From: Sedimenticola_A sp040506895
Lineage (GTDB): Bacteria; Pseudomonadota; Gammaproteobacteria; Chromatiales; Chromatiaceae
Direction of reading: 5' to 3'
Assembly (NCBI GenBank): GCA_040506895.1
Contig: JBEVVY010000001.1
Location: 2,465,116 to 2,529,115, forward strand
Length of the DNA: 64,000 bases
Below are positions 55,904 through 64,000 of this stretch, piece by piece. A program made the position numbers and the translations under genes. Under the pieces are notes generated by a model. The model was not told the origin of the DNA, did not search any database, and worked only from the letters and a program-made list of their open reading frames with translations. The number at the start of each line of letters is the position of its first letter. Position 1 is the first letter of the stretch.

Positions 55904-56320
55904 ATGCGCACCAGATCACTCCTTATCGTCGAAGACAACATCCCCCTGCGGCAGATGCTGACCCTGGAGTTCGAGGAGTTAGGCTACGACGTCACCATGG
56001 TGGGCAGCTGCAAGGAGGCAATGTTGTGGGCAGAGAGGAAACCGTTCGACCTGGCACTTCTGGACTATGAACTGCCGGACGGCCTGGGCACCGAACTGAT
56101 GACGGCGCTGCAGAAAGTGCAGCACCATCTCAGGGTCCTCATCTGCAGCGCCAACCCCTCTGCAGAACAGGCCACCGCCGAGCTGGGCTGCGCCACCGCC
56201 TTCGTCCATAAGCCGGTGGGCGCCCGCATGCTCAACCGCCGCTTCAAGGCTGCGCTGGACCAGGCTCACATCAACGCAACCGCAGTCGCTGCTCCTGGGG
56301 ATACCAGTAACCGATCCTAG
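55904..56320 (+). CDS. Stand-alone receiver domain protein
   Basis: A 138-residue single receiver domain without an output domain; acceptor D54 in ALLDYELPDG, and K in FVHKPV. I chose the ATG at 55904 (AGGAAA upstream) over a GTG at 55886. Its sequence closely follows the receiver of the activator encoded at 53815-55176 (FEELGYDVT versus FEDLGFDVT, LPDGLG versus LPDGNG), so it probably arose by duplication. It may compete for or relay phosphate. Its end overlaps the convergent small periplasmic gene by 50 bp. Confidence 0.9.
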   Translation: MRTRSLLIVEDNIPLRQMLTLEFEELGYDVTMVGSCKEAMLWAERKPFDLALLDYELPDGLGTELMTALQKVQHHLRVLICSANPSAEQATAELGCATAFVHKPVGARMLNRRFKAALDQAHINATAVAAPGDTSNRS

Positions 56321-56699
56321 GCTCGCCAAACGGACTGTTCCTGCCATGGCCGGTGATCCGAACCCGGTAGAAACGGTACTCATCATTGTTTCTCAGGCGG
56401 CGGATACGTTTTTCCGCCTTGCGGTATGCCCTCTTCAGTTCCCGGCGCTCGCCCCTGTCCAGCCAGCCATCATCCATGTAGTCGTTGAAGCGGCGCTTCA
56501 GGCGCTTCTGCTGCTTGCGCAGTTTGCGCGCCTCCCGGTGGGTGAGATCACCCGCGCGGATACCCTCGCGGATCTCCATCGCCTGCTCCCTGGCCATCTC
56601 CTTGAGATGCCCGTGACGCCGCTGACTGTCGGCTGATACAGGCTGTGCAACGGCAACGGCCGCCAGAACGATCATTCCTGCAGTGATTAGACGTTTCAT
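56271..56699 (-). CDS. Small exported basic helical protein
   Basis: A 142-residue periplasmic protein. Signal peptide: VLAAVAVAQPVSADS. The mature part is highly basic and helical (IRAGDLTHREARKLRKQQKRLKRRF, LKRAYRKAEKRIRRL) with pairs of LTxxEA/ARKL-like turns reminiscent of CpxP/Spy stress chaperones, without a clear LTxxQ motif. It converges on the receiver gene with a 50-bp overlap. AAGGAGG precedes the ATG. It could be a target of the ECF sigma factor encoded just upstream on the other strand. Confidence 0.75.
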   Translation of the reverse strand: MKRLITAGMIVLAAVAVAQPVSADSQRRHGHLKEMAREQAMEIREGIRAGDLTHREARKLRKQQKRLKRRFNDYMDDGWLDRGERRELKRAYRKAEKRIRRLRNNDEYRFYRVRITGHGRNSPFGEPRIGYWYPQEQRLRLR

Positions 56700-56772
56700 A
56701 ATCTGTCCTCCTTTCAGTGTTGGTGAAGACAGGTTACGCCCGGGCAGATGAATGAAGCCTGAATGGATTTAT

Positions 56773-56855
56773 TGGTGGGTTACGCTTCGCTGACCCACCC
56801 TACGACTCTCTCTTATTGAAAAACGTAGGGTGCAATAGCGCAGCGTATTGCACCG
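56773..56855. repeat. Paired palindromic repeat, single copy
   Basis: GGTGGGTTACGC...GCTGACCCACC at about 56774-56801 and GTAGGGTGCAATAGCGCAGC...TTGCACC to 56853 form the same pair as at 14.7, 20.6 and 21.3 kb. Confidence 0.88.
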
Positions 56856-56875
56856 ACCCAGGACAGGGTGGCGGA

Positions 56876-57793
56876 TCAGACCAGCAACTGGAGCCAGATC
56901 GGCAGGGTCAGCAGGGAGAGCACCGTGGAGAGGGTCACGGCACTCGCGTAGAGCGCCGAGTCGAGCTGGTAGCGATCGCACAGCACCACCCCGAGCACCA
57001 TGGACGGCATCGCCGCCTCCAGGGTGATGGCCGCCACCAGCCGTGGCTCCAGGCCACCGGTGGAGGCTATACCCATGGCCAGCAGCGGCATCGCCAGCAG
57101 CTGGATCACCAGCACCGGCCACAGCAGCAGTACCTGGCGTGACTTCAGGGTATCCCAGCGCAGACCCATGCCGAGGGCAATCAGCATCAGCGGCCCCACC
57201 GAGGGTGCTATCTTCTCCAGGAATCCCTCGACCCATACCGGTATGGGTACCGCTGCCAGGTTGAGTGCAACACCGACGATCGCCGCCCACAAGGGGGGTA
57301 CCTTGAGCAGGGCCACCAGGGGATGCTCATCATCCTCACCCTGCTCGCCGTAATGACGGGCCAGCATCACACCCACCGTCAGCAGCAGCGGTGTACAGGC
57401 GAAGAGATCATAGTGGATGGCCACACTGCGGGCCCAGGTACCCAGGGTCTGCTCCAGCACCGGCAGACCGAGGTAGGTTGCATTGGGCCAGGCGGCGGCC
57501 AGCACCAGGGTACCGGTTATCTTGCGCGAGACGCCCCAGCGCTGGTAGATGAAACTGCTGACGCCAATGGCGGCCAGCACGCAGATCGCGGCAATCGCTG
57601 CGATCCAGATACTGGAGGCCCCCAGGGGAGCACGCCACAGCACCAGCAGCACCAGCGCCGGCAACAGCAGGATGAACACCAGTCCGGTCACCGCCTGCCG
57701 AGTCTGGTCCGCCTCCAGCCCCATCGGCCGTGCCAGTCGCCAGAGTACGCCGCAGGCGATCAATGCCGCCATCTGTCCGAGAACACTCAACAT
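56876..57793 (-). CDS. AEC-family transporter
   Basis: A 305-residue membrane protein with about ten helices. It follows the AEC (auxin efflux carrier) pattern of two five-helix halves; the last half contains EAAMPSMVLGVVLCDRYQLD, a conserved feature near the central crossing. Substrates in bacteria are organic anions such as malate; here it is unknown. It is 8 bp downstream of trkH and is probably the last gene of the ntrY-ntrX-trkA-trkH transcript. Confidence 0.85.
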   Translation of the reverse strand: MLSVLGQMAALIACGVLWRLARPMGLEADQTRQAVTGLVFILLLPALVLLVLWRAPLGASSIWIAAIAAICVLAAIGVSSFIYQRWGVSRKITGTLVLAAAWPNATYLGLPVLEQTLGTWARSVAIHYDLFACTPLLLTVGVMLARHYGEQGEDDEHPLVALLKVPPLWAAIVGVALNLAAVPIPVWVEGFLEKIAPSVGPLMLIALGMGLRWDTLKSRQVLLLWPVLVIQLLAMPLLAMGIASTGGLEPRLVAAITLEAAMPSMVLGVVLCDRYQLDSALYASAVTLSTVLSLLTLPIWLQLLV

Positions 57794-57801
57794 GGCCTTA
57801 C

Positions 57802-59253
57802 CTATTTACGCCAGTACGCGGGGGTCAACAACACGAGAAGGGTGAAGATCTCCAGACGTCCCAGCAGCATGGCGAAGCAGAGAATCCACTTGGCAGGATC
57901 ATTGATACTGGCATAGTTGGCACCCACGTCCGCCAACCCGGGCCCCAGGTTGTTGATGGAGGCGGCAACCGCGGAGAAGGAGGTCATCAGGTCCAGCCCG
58001 GTCATGGCCAGCCCAAGGTACATGAAGGTGAAGCTTGCCACGTAGAGCGCAAAGAACCCCCACACCGCCTCCACCACCCGGCGCGATATGGTCTTCTCCC
58101 CCACGCGGATCGGAATCTGTGCCGAGGGGTGGATCAGCCGGGTGATCTCACGCAATCCCTGCTTGATCAGCAGCAGGAAGCGGATCACCTTGATGCCGCC
58201 GCCGGTGGAGCCCGCACAGCCGCCGATGAAGCTGGAGAAGAGCAGCACGATGGCGATAAAGCCCGGCCAGACCGAGTAATCGGCCGTGGTGAAGCCGGCG
58301 GTGGTGCCGATGGAGACCGCCTGGAAGATACCCTTGGTGAACGCCTCACCCCAGCTGTTGTACTCCCCCATGGCATAGAGACTGACGCTGGCCACGACGG
58401 AGACCAGTACCAGGATAGTGAGGTAGAAACGGAACTCGCTGTCCAGCAGGTAGACCCCGGGGCTACGCCGCCTGAAGGCGATGAAGTGAAGGGCGAAGTT
58501 GGCGCCGGAGATGATCAGGAACACCACCGCAATCATCTCGATCAGGGTGCTGTCGAAATAGCCCATGCTGGCATCGTGGGTGGAGAAGCCGCCGATGGCG
58601 ATGGTCGAGAAGGCGTGGCCAATTGCGTCGAACAGGCTCATGCCGGCGAGCCAGTAAGCCACTGCACAGGCCAGCGTCAGGCCGAGATAGATGAACCAGA
58701 GCGCCTTCGCCGTCTCGGTGATCCGCGGGGTCAGCTTGGTGTCCTTCATCGGGCCGGGGGTCTCTGCGCGGTAGAGCTGCATGCCACCGATTCCGAGCAT
58801 TGGCAGTACGGCCACCGCCAGTACGATGATACCCATGCCGCCGAGCCACTGGAGCTGCTGGCGGTAGTAGAGAATCGACCTGGGCAGATCGTCCAGCCCC
58901 ACGATCACCGTGGCCCCGGTTGTGGTGAGGCCGGATATGGACTCGAACACCGAGTCCGTCAGCGAGAGGTGGGGGTGCTCGGCCAGGGTAAAGGGCAGCG
59001 CACCGGCGATGCCGAGCACGCTCCAGAACAGCACCACCACCATGAACCCGTCGCGCAGCCGCAGCTCCCGCTTCTGGTCCCTCACCAGCACCCAGGAGAC
59101 GGCACCGATCATGAACAGCAGTACAAAGGCGATCATGAACGCGGAGGCGGCCCCGTCGCCATACCATAGAGAGACCACCACGGGGGGAATCATGGTCAGG
59201 CTGAAGAGCATCAGCAGCACACCGAGGATGCGTTGTACGGCACTGAACTGCAT
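57802..59253 (-). CDS. trkH: Trk-type potassium transporter TrkH
   Basis: A 483-residue inner-membrane K+ channel-like protein. Pore-loop regions are SGLTTTGATVIVGLDDLP, AFSTIAIGGFSTHDASMGYF, GTTAGFTTADYSVW and SFSAVAASINNLGPGL, the four repeat segments expected. It works with TrkA, encoded immediately upstream (14-bp gap). The length is normal. Confidence 0.96.
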   Translation of the reverse strand: MQFSAVQRILGVLLMLFSLTMIPPVVVSLWYGDGAASAFMIAFVLLFMIGAVSWVLVRDQKRELRLRDGFMVVVLFWSVLGIAGALPFTLAEHPHLSLTDSVFESISGLTTTGATVIVGLDDLPRSILYYRQQLQWLGGMGIIVLAVAVLPMLGIGGMQLYRAETPGPMKDTKLTPRITETAKALWFIYLGLTLACAVAYWLAGMSLFDAIGHAFSTIAIGGFSTHDASMGYFDSTLIEMIAVVFLIISGANFALHFIAFRRRSPGVYLLDSEFRFYLTILVLVSVVASVSLYAMGEYNSWGEAFTKGIFQAVSIGTTAGFTTADYSVWPGFIAIVLLFSSFIGGCAGSTGGGIKVIRFLLLIKQGLREITRLIHPSAQIPIRVGEKTISRRVVEAVWGFFALYVASFTFMYLGLAMTGLDLMTSFSAVAASINNLGPGLADVGANYASINDPAKWILCFAMLLGRLEIFTLLVLLTPAYWRK

Positions 59254-59267
59254 CGATATTCAGCCTT

Positions 59268-60641
59268 TTACAGAAAAGTCACGCTGACCTGGAACAGCCG
59301 TTCCACTTCAGGGATCTGCCGCTTGTCGGCCAGGAAAAGGATCACGTGATCCTCGGACTGGATCACCGTGTCGTGGTGGGCGATAAGCACCTCGTCACCC
59401 CTGACGATGGCGCCGATATTGGTCCCCTTGGGCAGATCGATCTCCTCGATGGCGCGCCCCACCACCTTGGATGAGCTCCTGTCGCCATGGGCCACCGCCT
59501 CGATGGCCTCCGCGGCCCCCCTGCGCAGGGAGTGCACCATCACCACATCGCCCCGCCGCACGTGGGTCAGCAGGCTGCCGATGGTGGCCTGCTGGGGGGA
59601 GATGGCGATATCGATGGTGCCGCTCTCCACCATGTCGACGTAGACCGCCCGGTTGATCAGGGCCATCACCTTGCGCGCCCCCAGCCGCTTGGCCAGCATG
59701 GCGGAGAGGATGTTGGCCTCGTCGTCGTTGGTGACGGCGCAGAAGACATCGGTGTTCTCGATATTCTCCTCCAGCAGCAGGTCTTCGTCCGCCACGTCAC
59801 CGTGCAGCACGATGGTCTTCGGCAGATCCTCCGCCACCTTCTGGGCCCGTTTCTTGTCCACCTCGATCAGCTTCACCTGGTAATCGCGCTCCAGCGCGCC
59901 GGCCAGCCGTTTGCCGACGTTGCCACCACCGGCGAACATCAGGCGCTTGGAGGGTTTTTCGAGCTTCCTCAACTCGCTCATCACGGCACGTATGTGCTTG
60001 GTGGCCGCAACGAAGAACACCTCGTCGTCCGCCTCGATCACCGTATTGCCCTCCGGCTTGATCGCCTTGCCCTGGCGGTAGATGGCCGCCACCCGGGCAT
60101 CGATATGGGGCATGTGATCGTAGAGGGTGCGCAGTTCGTTGCCCACCAGCGGACCACCGTAAAAGGCCCTTACCGCCACCAGTCGCACGCGGCCGCCGGC
60201 AAAGTCGAGCACCTGAAGGGCGCCGGGATTCTCCACCAGCCTCATGATGTAGTCGGTGACCAGCTGTTCGGGGCTGATCAGTACATCCACGGGCAGTGAA
60301 TCCTGGGAGAAGAGCTGCGGAAACCTGGTGTAGCCCTGGGCGCGCACCCTGGCGATCTTGGTGGGGGTCCGGAACAGGGTGTAGGCGACCTGGCAGGCGA
60401 CCATGTTGGTCTCGTCGCTGTTGGTCACGGCGAGGATCATGTCGGCGTCCTCGGCCCCGGCCCGCAACAGCACTTCGGGCTGGGCGGCATGACCCTGCAC
60501 GGTACTCAGGTCGAGCCGGTCCTGCAGGGCCTGCAGCAGCTCCGGGTTCTGATCCACCACGGTGATATCGTTGGCCTCGGAGGCGAGATTGTTCGCCACG
60601 GAGGTTCCGACCTGGCCAGCGCCTAGGATGATGATCTTCAT
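59268..60641 (-). CDS. trkA: Trk system regulatory subunit TrkA
   Basis: A 457-residue cytoplasmic protein with two NAD-binding RCK-N domains (GAGQVGTSVANNL near the start and GGGNVGKRLAGAL near residue 240) and two RCK-C domains. It gates TrkH in response to nucleotides. The gene sits 45 bp after ntrX and 14 bp before trkH, a common gammaproteobacterial order. Confidence 0.96.
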   Translation of the reverse strand: MKIIILGAGQVGTSVANNLASEANDITVVDQNPELLQALQDRLDLSTVQGHAAQPEVLLRAGAEDADMILAVTNSDETNMVACQVAYTLFRTPTKIARVRAQGYTRFPQLFSQDSLPVDVLISPEQLVTDYIMRLVENPGALQVLDFAGGRVRLVAVRAFYGGPLVGNELRTLYDHMPHIDARVAAIYRQGKAIKPEGNTVIEADDEVFFVAATKHIRAVMSELRKLEKPSKRLMFAGGGNVGKRLAGALERDYQVKLIEVDKKRAQKVAEDLPKTIVLHGDVADEDLLLEENIENTDVFCAVTNDDEANILSAMLAKRLGARKVMALINRAVYVDMVESGTIDIAISPQQATIGSLLTHVRRGDVVMVHSLRRGAAEAIEAVAHGDRSSSKVVGRAIEEIDLPKGTNIGAIVRGDEVLIAHHDTVIQSEDHVILFLADKRQIPEVERLFQVSVTFL

Positions 60642-60686
60642 TGTTCTTCTTCTGGCCCTAAAAACCCTGTTGAAAGGGTATTCTAA

Positions 60687-62057
60687 TCAGCGACGCTCTT
60701 TGATTTCCACACCCAGAGAGCGCAATTTACGGTAGAGATGGGTGCGCTCCATCCCCGCCTCGGCTGCCGTGCGGCTGACATTGCCGCCGTGCTTGGCAAG
60801 CTGGTACTCCAGGTAGGCCTTCTCGAACTGCTCCCTCGCCTGGCGCAGGGGCTGGTCGAAAGAGACCGGGAAGGCTTCCGCCGCCACCGTGGCGGCATGG
60901 GCCCCGCCCAGGGCGGTCTCCACCTCGTCCTGGGTGATGCTCTCTCCCACGCCGGTGATCAGCAGCCGCTGCACCAGGTTCTTGAGCTCCCGGATATTGC
61001 CGGCCCAGTTGTGGTTCCGCAGGAAGTTCTGGGCACCCACGTCGAAACGGCGGTATGCGAGCTTGTCCTGTTCCACGAAATAGTCCACGTAGGCATTGAG
61101 CAGCTCCGGCACATCCTCACGATGCTCACGCAGGGACGGAATATGCAGTGGCACCACGTTGAGATGGTAGAAGAGGTCCTCCCGGAACTTGCCGGACTGG
61201 ACCCGCGCTTCCAGGTCGTGCTGGGTAGCGGCGATGATGCGCGCATCGATCTTCACCGGCTCAGAACCGCCCACCCGCATGAAGGAGCCTGTATCCAGCG
61301 CACCCAGCAGCTGGGCCTGGACCTCCACCGGCATATCGGCGACCTCGTCCAGGTAGAGGGTGCCGCCACCCGCCTGCTCCAGGGCGCCGTAGTGCACCAT
61401 GCCGTCCTCTTCGCTGCCGAACAGTTCACGGGCCGAGTTGCTGCCGGAAATGGCGCTGACGGATATATCCACGAAGGGGCGCTCACGGCGCTGACTCTGG
61501 GAGTGGAGATAGCGGGCGAAGGTCTCGCGGCCACTGCCCGCCTCGCCGGTGATCAGCACCCAGGTGTCGTGCTGGGCGACCCGCTTCACCTGTTCGCGCA
61601 GACGCTGCATCACCGCGCTGTGACCGGTGGGTTCGATGACATGGGGGGTGTGGCGACGCAGGCCGATATTCTCCTGCTGCAGCTTGTCCGCCTCCAGGGC
61701 ACGCTCGACGGTCAGCAGCAGCTTGGCCAGGGAGAGCGGTTTCTCCAGAAAGTCGTAAGCCCCGTAGCGGGTCGCCTCCACCGCCGTCTCGACGGTGCCA
61801 TGGCCCGACATCATGATCACCGGGCAGGGCAGACCCTCGTCGCCCTCGGCCCACTCCTTGAGCAGGGTGATGCCGTCAATATCGGGCATCCAGATATCCA
61901 GCAGCACCAGGTCGGGGCGTTTCTCACGCAGGGCGCGTCGTGCGCTTGCGCCATCCTCCGCCACGTTGACCTGGTAATCCTCGTCCACGAGGATCTCCTG
62001 GACGAGAGTCCGGATATCGGGCTCATCATCCACCACCAGAATATAGGGACCACTCAT
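60687..62057 (-). CDS. ntrX: NtrX-like response regulator with changed ATPase motifs
   Basis: A 456-residue regulator. The receiver has acceptor D54 in LVLLDIWMPDIDG. The AAA+ domain has Walker A GEAGSGRE, in which the usual Lys is Arg (codon at 61527-61529), and lacks the GAFTGA loop: the segment after ELFGSEEDG reads MVHYGALEQAG. The Walker B region GTLYLDEVADMP is present. The C-terminal Fis-type HTH ends GVEIKERR. NtrX-type regulators without GAFTGA are known not to work through sigma-54. It is coupled to ntrY by a 4-bp overlap. Confidence 0.94.
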   Translation of the reverse strand: MSGPYILVVDDEPDIRTLVQEILVDEDYQVNVAEDGASARRALREKRPDLVLLDIWMPDIDGITLLKEWAEGDEGLPCPVIMMSGHGTVETAVEATRYGAYDFLEKPLSLAKLLLTVERALEADKLQQENIGLRRHTPHVIEPTGHSAVMQRLREQVKRVAQHDTWVLITGEAGSGRETFARYLHSQSQRRERPFVDISVSAISGSNSARELFGSEEDGMVHYGALEQAGGGTLYLDEVADMPVEVQAQLLGALDTGSFMRVGGSEPVKIDARIIAATQHDLEARVQSGKFREDLFYHLNVVPLHIPSLREHREDVPELLNAYVDYFVEQDKLAYRRFDVGAQNFLRNHNWAGNIRELKNLVQRLLITGVGESITQDEVETALGGAHAATVAAEAFPVSFDQPLRQAREQFEKAYLEYQLAKHGGNVSRTAAEAGMERTHLYRKLRSLGVEIKERR

Positions 62058-64000
62058 CCAGTCTCTCTCCTCGGGCCGGGGATCTGTGTACAGGCCGGCA
62101 GGTTGTTCATGTCAGTCATCAGTATGGGAAGCCGTAGGATAACGCAGGCACCTGCCCGGGGGCGATTTTCCGCCCATATTCTGCCGCCGTGCTCCTCGAC
62201 GATCTTCTTCACGATCGCCAGCCCAAGGCCGGTACCCTTGACCTTGGTGGTGACATAGGGCTCGAAAAGGTGGGCCATCACCTCGTCGCTGAAACCGCCG
62301 CCGTTGTCGGAAACCCCCAGCTCAACGAAGTGGCAGTCCGCCTCCACCTTGCGGCAGGTGGCGACCATCACCTGGGGTGAGTCGACCCCTTCCACCGCCT
62401 CCATGGCATTCTTCATCAGGTTGAGCACCACCTGCCTGAGACGGCGGGAATCGGCCTCCACCAGCGCACCGCCGGTCTGCAGGGAGAGCTTCAGTCCGTC
62501 TTCCAGGCCGGCACTGCGATAAAGATCCATCACGTCCGACACCAACGCATCGAGCTCGACCGGCTCCGGGTTCATCTGGGGTGGCCTGGCATATTCCGAG
62601 AAGGCGTTGACCATCTCCTTCATCGCCTCCACCTGCTGCACGATGGTGTGGGTGGCCCGGTCCATCACATCCGCCTCCTTGGGCTCCATCTTGCCCAGGA
62701 ACTTGTGCCGGAGCCGCTCCGCCGACAACTTGATGGGCGTGAGGGGGTTCTTGATTTCGTGGGCCAGGCGACGCGCCACCTCACCCCAGGCGGCATCGCG
62801 CTGGGCACGTACCAGCGCCGTGATCTCGTCGAACACCAGCACGTACTCCGCCGGGTCGCCCTCCGGCTGTTCCAGGATGGTACCCCGGCAGAGCAGGATC
62901 TGGCGCCCGTCGCCACCGAACAGCACCACCTCCTCCCGCCAATCCTGTTGCTGGGCCATCACCGCACTGGTCACAGCGTCGGCAAACTGGCGGACATGGG
63001 TGGGCTGATCCGTCATCTCATCGAGCGAGAGATCGAGCAGCGCATCGCTGTCGAGACGCAGGATCTCGTGGGCCGCCTGGTTGGCGGTACGGATGATGCC
63101 GGCGGGATCCAGTACCAGCACCCCCGAGGAGAGGCGCCTCAGCACCGCTTCGAGATAGGCGTGCTGGGCCTCCACCTCGAGCTTGCTTCGGGTCGCAACA
63201 TCCCGCGCCTGGGCGATGCGGCGGGTCATGGCGTTGAACGAGGAGACCAGGAAACCGAGCTCGTCCTTCGCCTTGGGCAGGGGCAGCTGCATGTCATAGT
63301 CTCCGTCTGCAACCGCCCGGGTACCCTCAGCGATGTCGGCAATGGGTGCGACCAGCCGCCGGGCCGAGTAGAACGCCGCCCAGATCGCCGCCAGCAAACT
63401 GAACAGCAGCACCAGCGCCAGGGCGATGGTGAAGGTGTTCTTCAGGCTGCTGCGCAGAAAGGCCAGCTCCTTGTAGCGGTTGTAGGCCCCCTGCACGGTC
63501 TCGGTCAGACGGGTGATTTCGGTCGAGGTGTTGTAGACCGCCTGCAGCAGCATGCCGCGGATCGGTTCCGAGATCACCACCCGCACCTCAAGCAGATCGT
63601 TCTCCCCGTCCAGGGTCAGGCCAACGTAATCCTCCCCGGAGCGCACCTGCTGAACGATCGAGCTGTCGGGCTCATCGGGCACCAGGATACTGGGGTCGGC
63701 GTTGACGCTGGCCAGTACCTGCCCGCTGGGCTCGAGCAGCAGCAGTTCGGTTGCGCCGGACCTTTCGCGCATATCCTCCAGGCTGAGGGAGAGTGCGGCG
63801 ATGGAGCTGCCGGTCAGATCTTCCAGCAGGAACTGTGTCCTCTTCAGGCGTTCGCGCTTGTGCAGATCCAGCGATGCCTGGCTGAGGTCTAGGGAGTCCT
63901 CCATCGCCTGGTCGATCTTCACATCGAACCAGCTGTCGATGCCGTGCTGCAGAAACTGCTGGGAGTAGTAGTAGACCACCGCCACCGGCGCCAGCGACAG
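62054..64000 (-). CDS. ntrY: NtrY-like membrane histidine kinase, 5' end missing
   Basis: The frame runs off the right edge of the window. What is visible is a membrane-anchored sensor with a periplasmic domain, a second transmembrane helix (TIALALVLLFSLLAAIWAAFYSAR), a HAMP domain, a PAS domain (VEAQHAYLEAVLRRLSSGVLV...), the phosphorylated-His motif (RRLAHEIKNPLTPIKLSAERL) and an HATPase domain (NLMKNAMEAVEG, VSDNGGGFSDE, KGTGLGLAIVKKIVEEHGG). It should phosphorylate NtrX, encoded just downstream. The stimulus is unknown. Confidence 0.95.
   Translation of the reverse strand: MSLAPVAVVYYYSQQFLQHGIDSWFDVKIDQAMEDSLDLSQASLDLHKRERLKRTQFLLEDLTGSSIAALSLSLEDMRERSGATELLLLEPSGQVLASVNADPSILVPDEPDSSIVQQVRSGEDYVGLTLDGENDLLEVRVVISEPIRGMLLQAVYNTSTEITRLTETVQGAYNRYKELAFLRSSLKNTFTIALALVLLFSLLAAIWAAFYSARRLVAPIADIAEGTRAVADGDYDMQLPLPKAKDELGFLVSSFNAMTRRIAQARDVATRSKLEVEAQHAYLEAVLRRLSSGVLVLDPAGIIRTANQAAHEILRLDSDALLDLSLDEMTDQPTHVRQFADAVTSAVMAQQQDWREEVVLFGGDGRQILLCRGTILEQPEGDPAEYVLVFDEITALVRAQRDAAWGEVARRLAHEIKNPLTPIKLSAERLRHKFLGKMEPKEADVMDRATHTIVQQVEAMKEMVNAFSEYARPPQMNPEPVELDALVSDVMDLYRSAGLEDGLKLSLQTGGALVEADSRRLRQVVLNLMKNAMEAVEGVDSPQVMVATCRKVEADCHFVELGVSDNGGGFSDEVMAHLFEPYVTTKVKGTGLGLAIVKKIVEEHGGRIWAENRPRAGACVILRLPILMTDMNNLPACTQIPGPRRETG

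Noticed and set aside
57730..59169. Long plus-strand open frame antisense to trkH
   Set aside because: No motifs; the opposite strand has all four TrkH pore segments.

Overview
The window is about 64 kb of GC-rich, densely coded chromosome from a gammaproteobacterium. UbiK, YcgL, Slp, DjlA, PilU, an NtrYX-TrkAH block and ACT-containing SerB all point that way. A free-living or symbiotic Chromatiales-like lineage is a guess from style and gene content, not something the sequence proves. No rRNA, tRNA, CRISPR array, prophage or transposase was recognised. Both ends cut genes: a c-di-GMP enzyme on the left and the NtrY kinase on the right.

Layout. 0-7.6 kb: a signalling block with a MASE1-PAS-GGDEF-EAL protein, arginine decarboxylase SpeA, a DUF4124 protein, a diguanylate cyclase fused to a flavodiiron-like metallo-beta-lactamase domain, and a small diguanylate cyclase. 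7.6-10.5 kb: a nitrogen operon (TorF-type porin, PII protein, AmtB) behind a sigma-54 promoter and NtrC-type sites. 10.5-23.3 kb: housekeeping genes (ubiK, yifB, CbiX-like, ABC-F, MOSC, pilU, thioredoxin-like, glgP, slp-like, ycgL, serB) with dispersed palindromic repeats. 23.3-25.5 kb: an AT-rich accessory island with features of integron cassettes. 25.5-34.5 kb: small metabolic and envelope genes. 34.5-39.8 kb: one 1734-residue protein joining two cyclic-nucleotide-binding domains, a rhodanese domain, about 1000 residues of coiled coil, one membrane span and a formylglycine-generating-enzyme-like domain. 40-53.8 kb: ggt, an HU-like histone, a retropepsin-like protease, an MlaC-like protein, a PilZ-like protein, glk, a WD40 lipoprotein, transport and methylation genes. 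53.8-56.7 kb: a regulatory cascade (sigma-54 activator, sigma-54 promoter, ECF sigma factor, stand-alone receiver). 56.9-64 kb: an apparent operon ntrY-ntrX-trkA-trkH-AEC transporter.

How it fits together. Three c-di-GMP enzymes sit at the left end, one probably oxygen-responsive, and a PilZ-like protein and PilU lie further on. Sigma-54 control appears twice, at the nitrogen operon and upstream of the ECF sigma gene. The neighbouring activator has a receiver domain that closely resembles the stand-alone receiver. The strongest candidates for undescribed biology are the 1734-residue protein, the sigma-54 to ECF cascade, the oxygen-sensor-like cyclase and the integron-like island. All functions are assigned by reading motifs; no database search was run.
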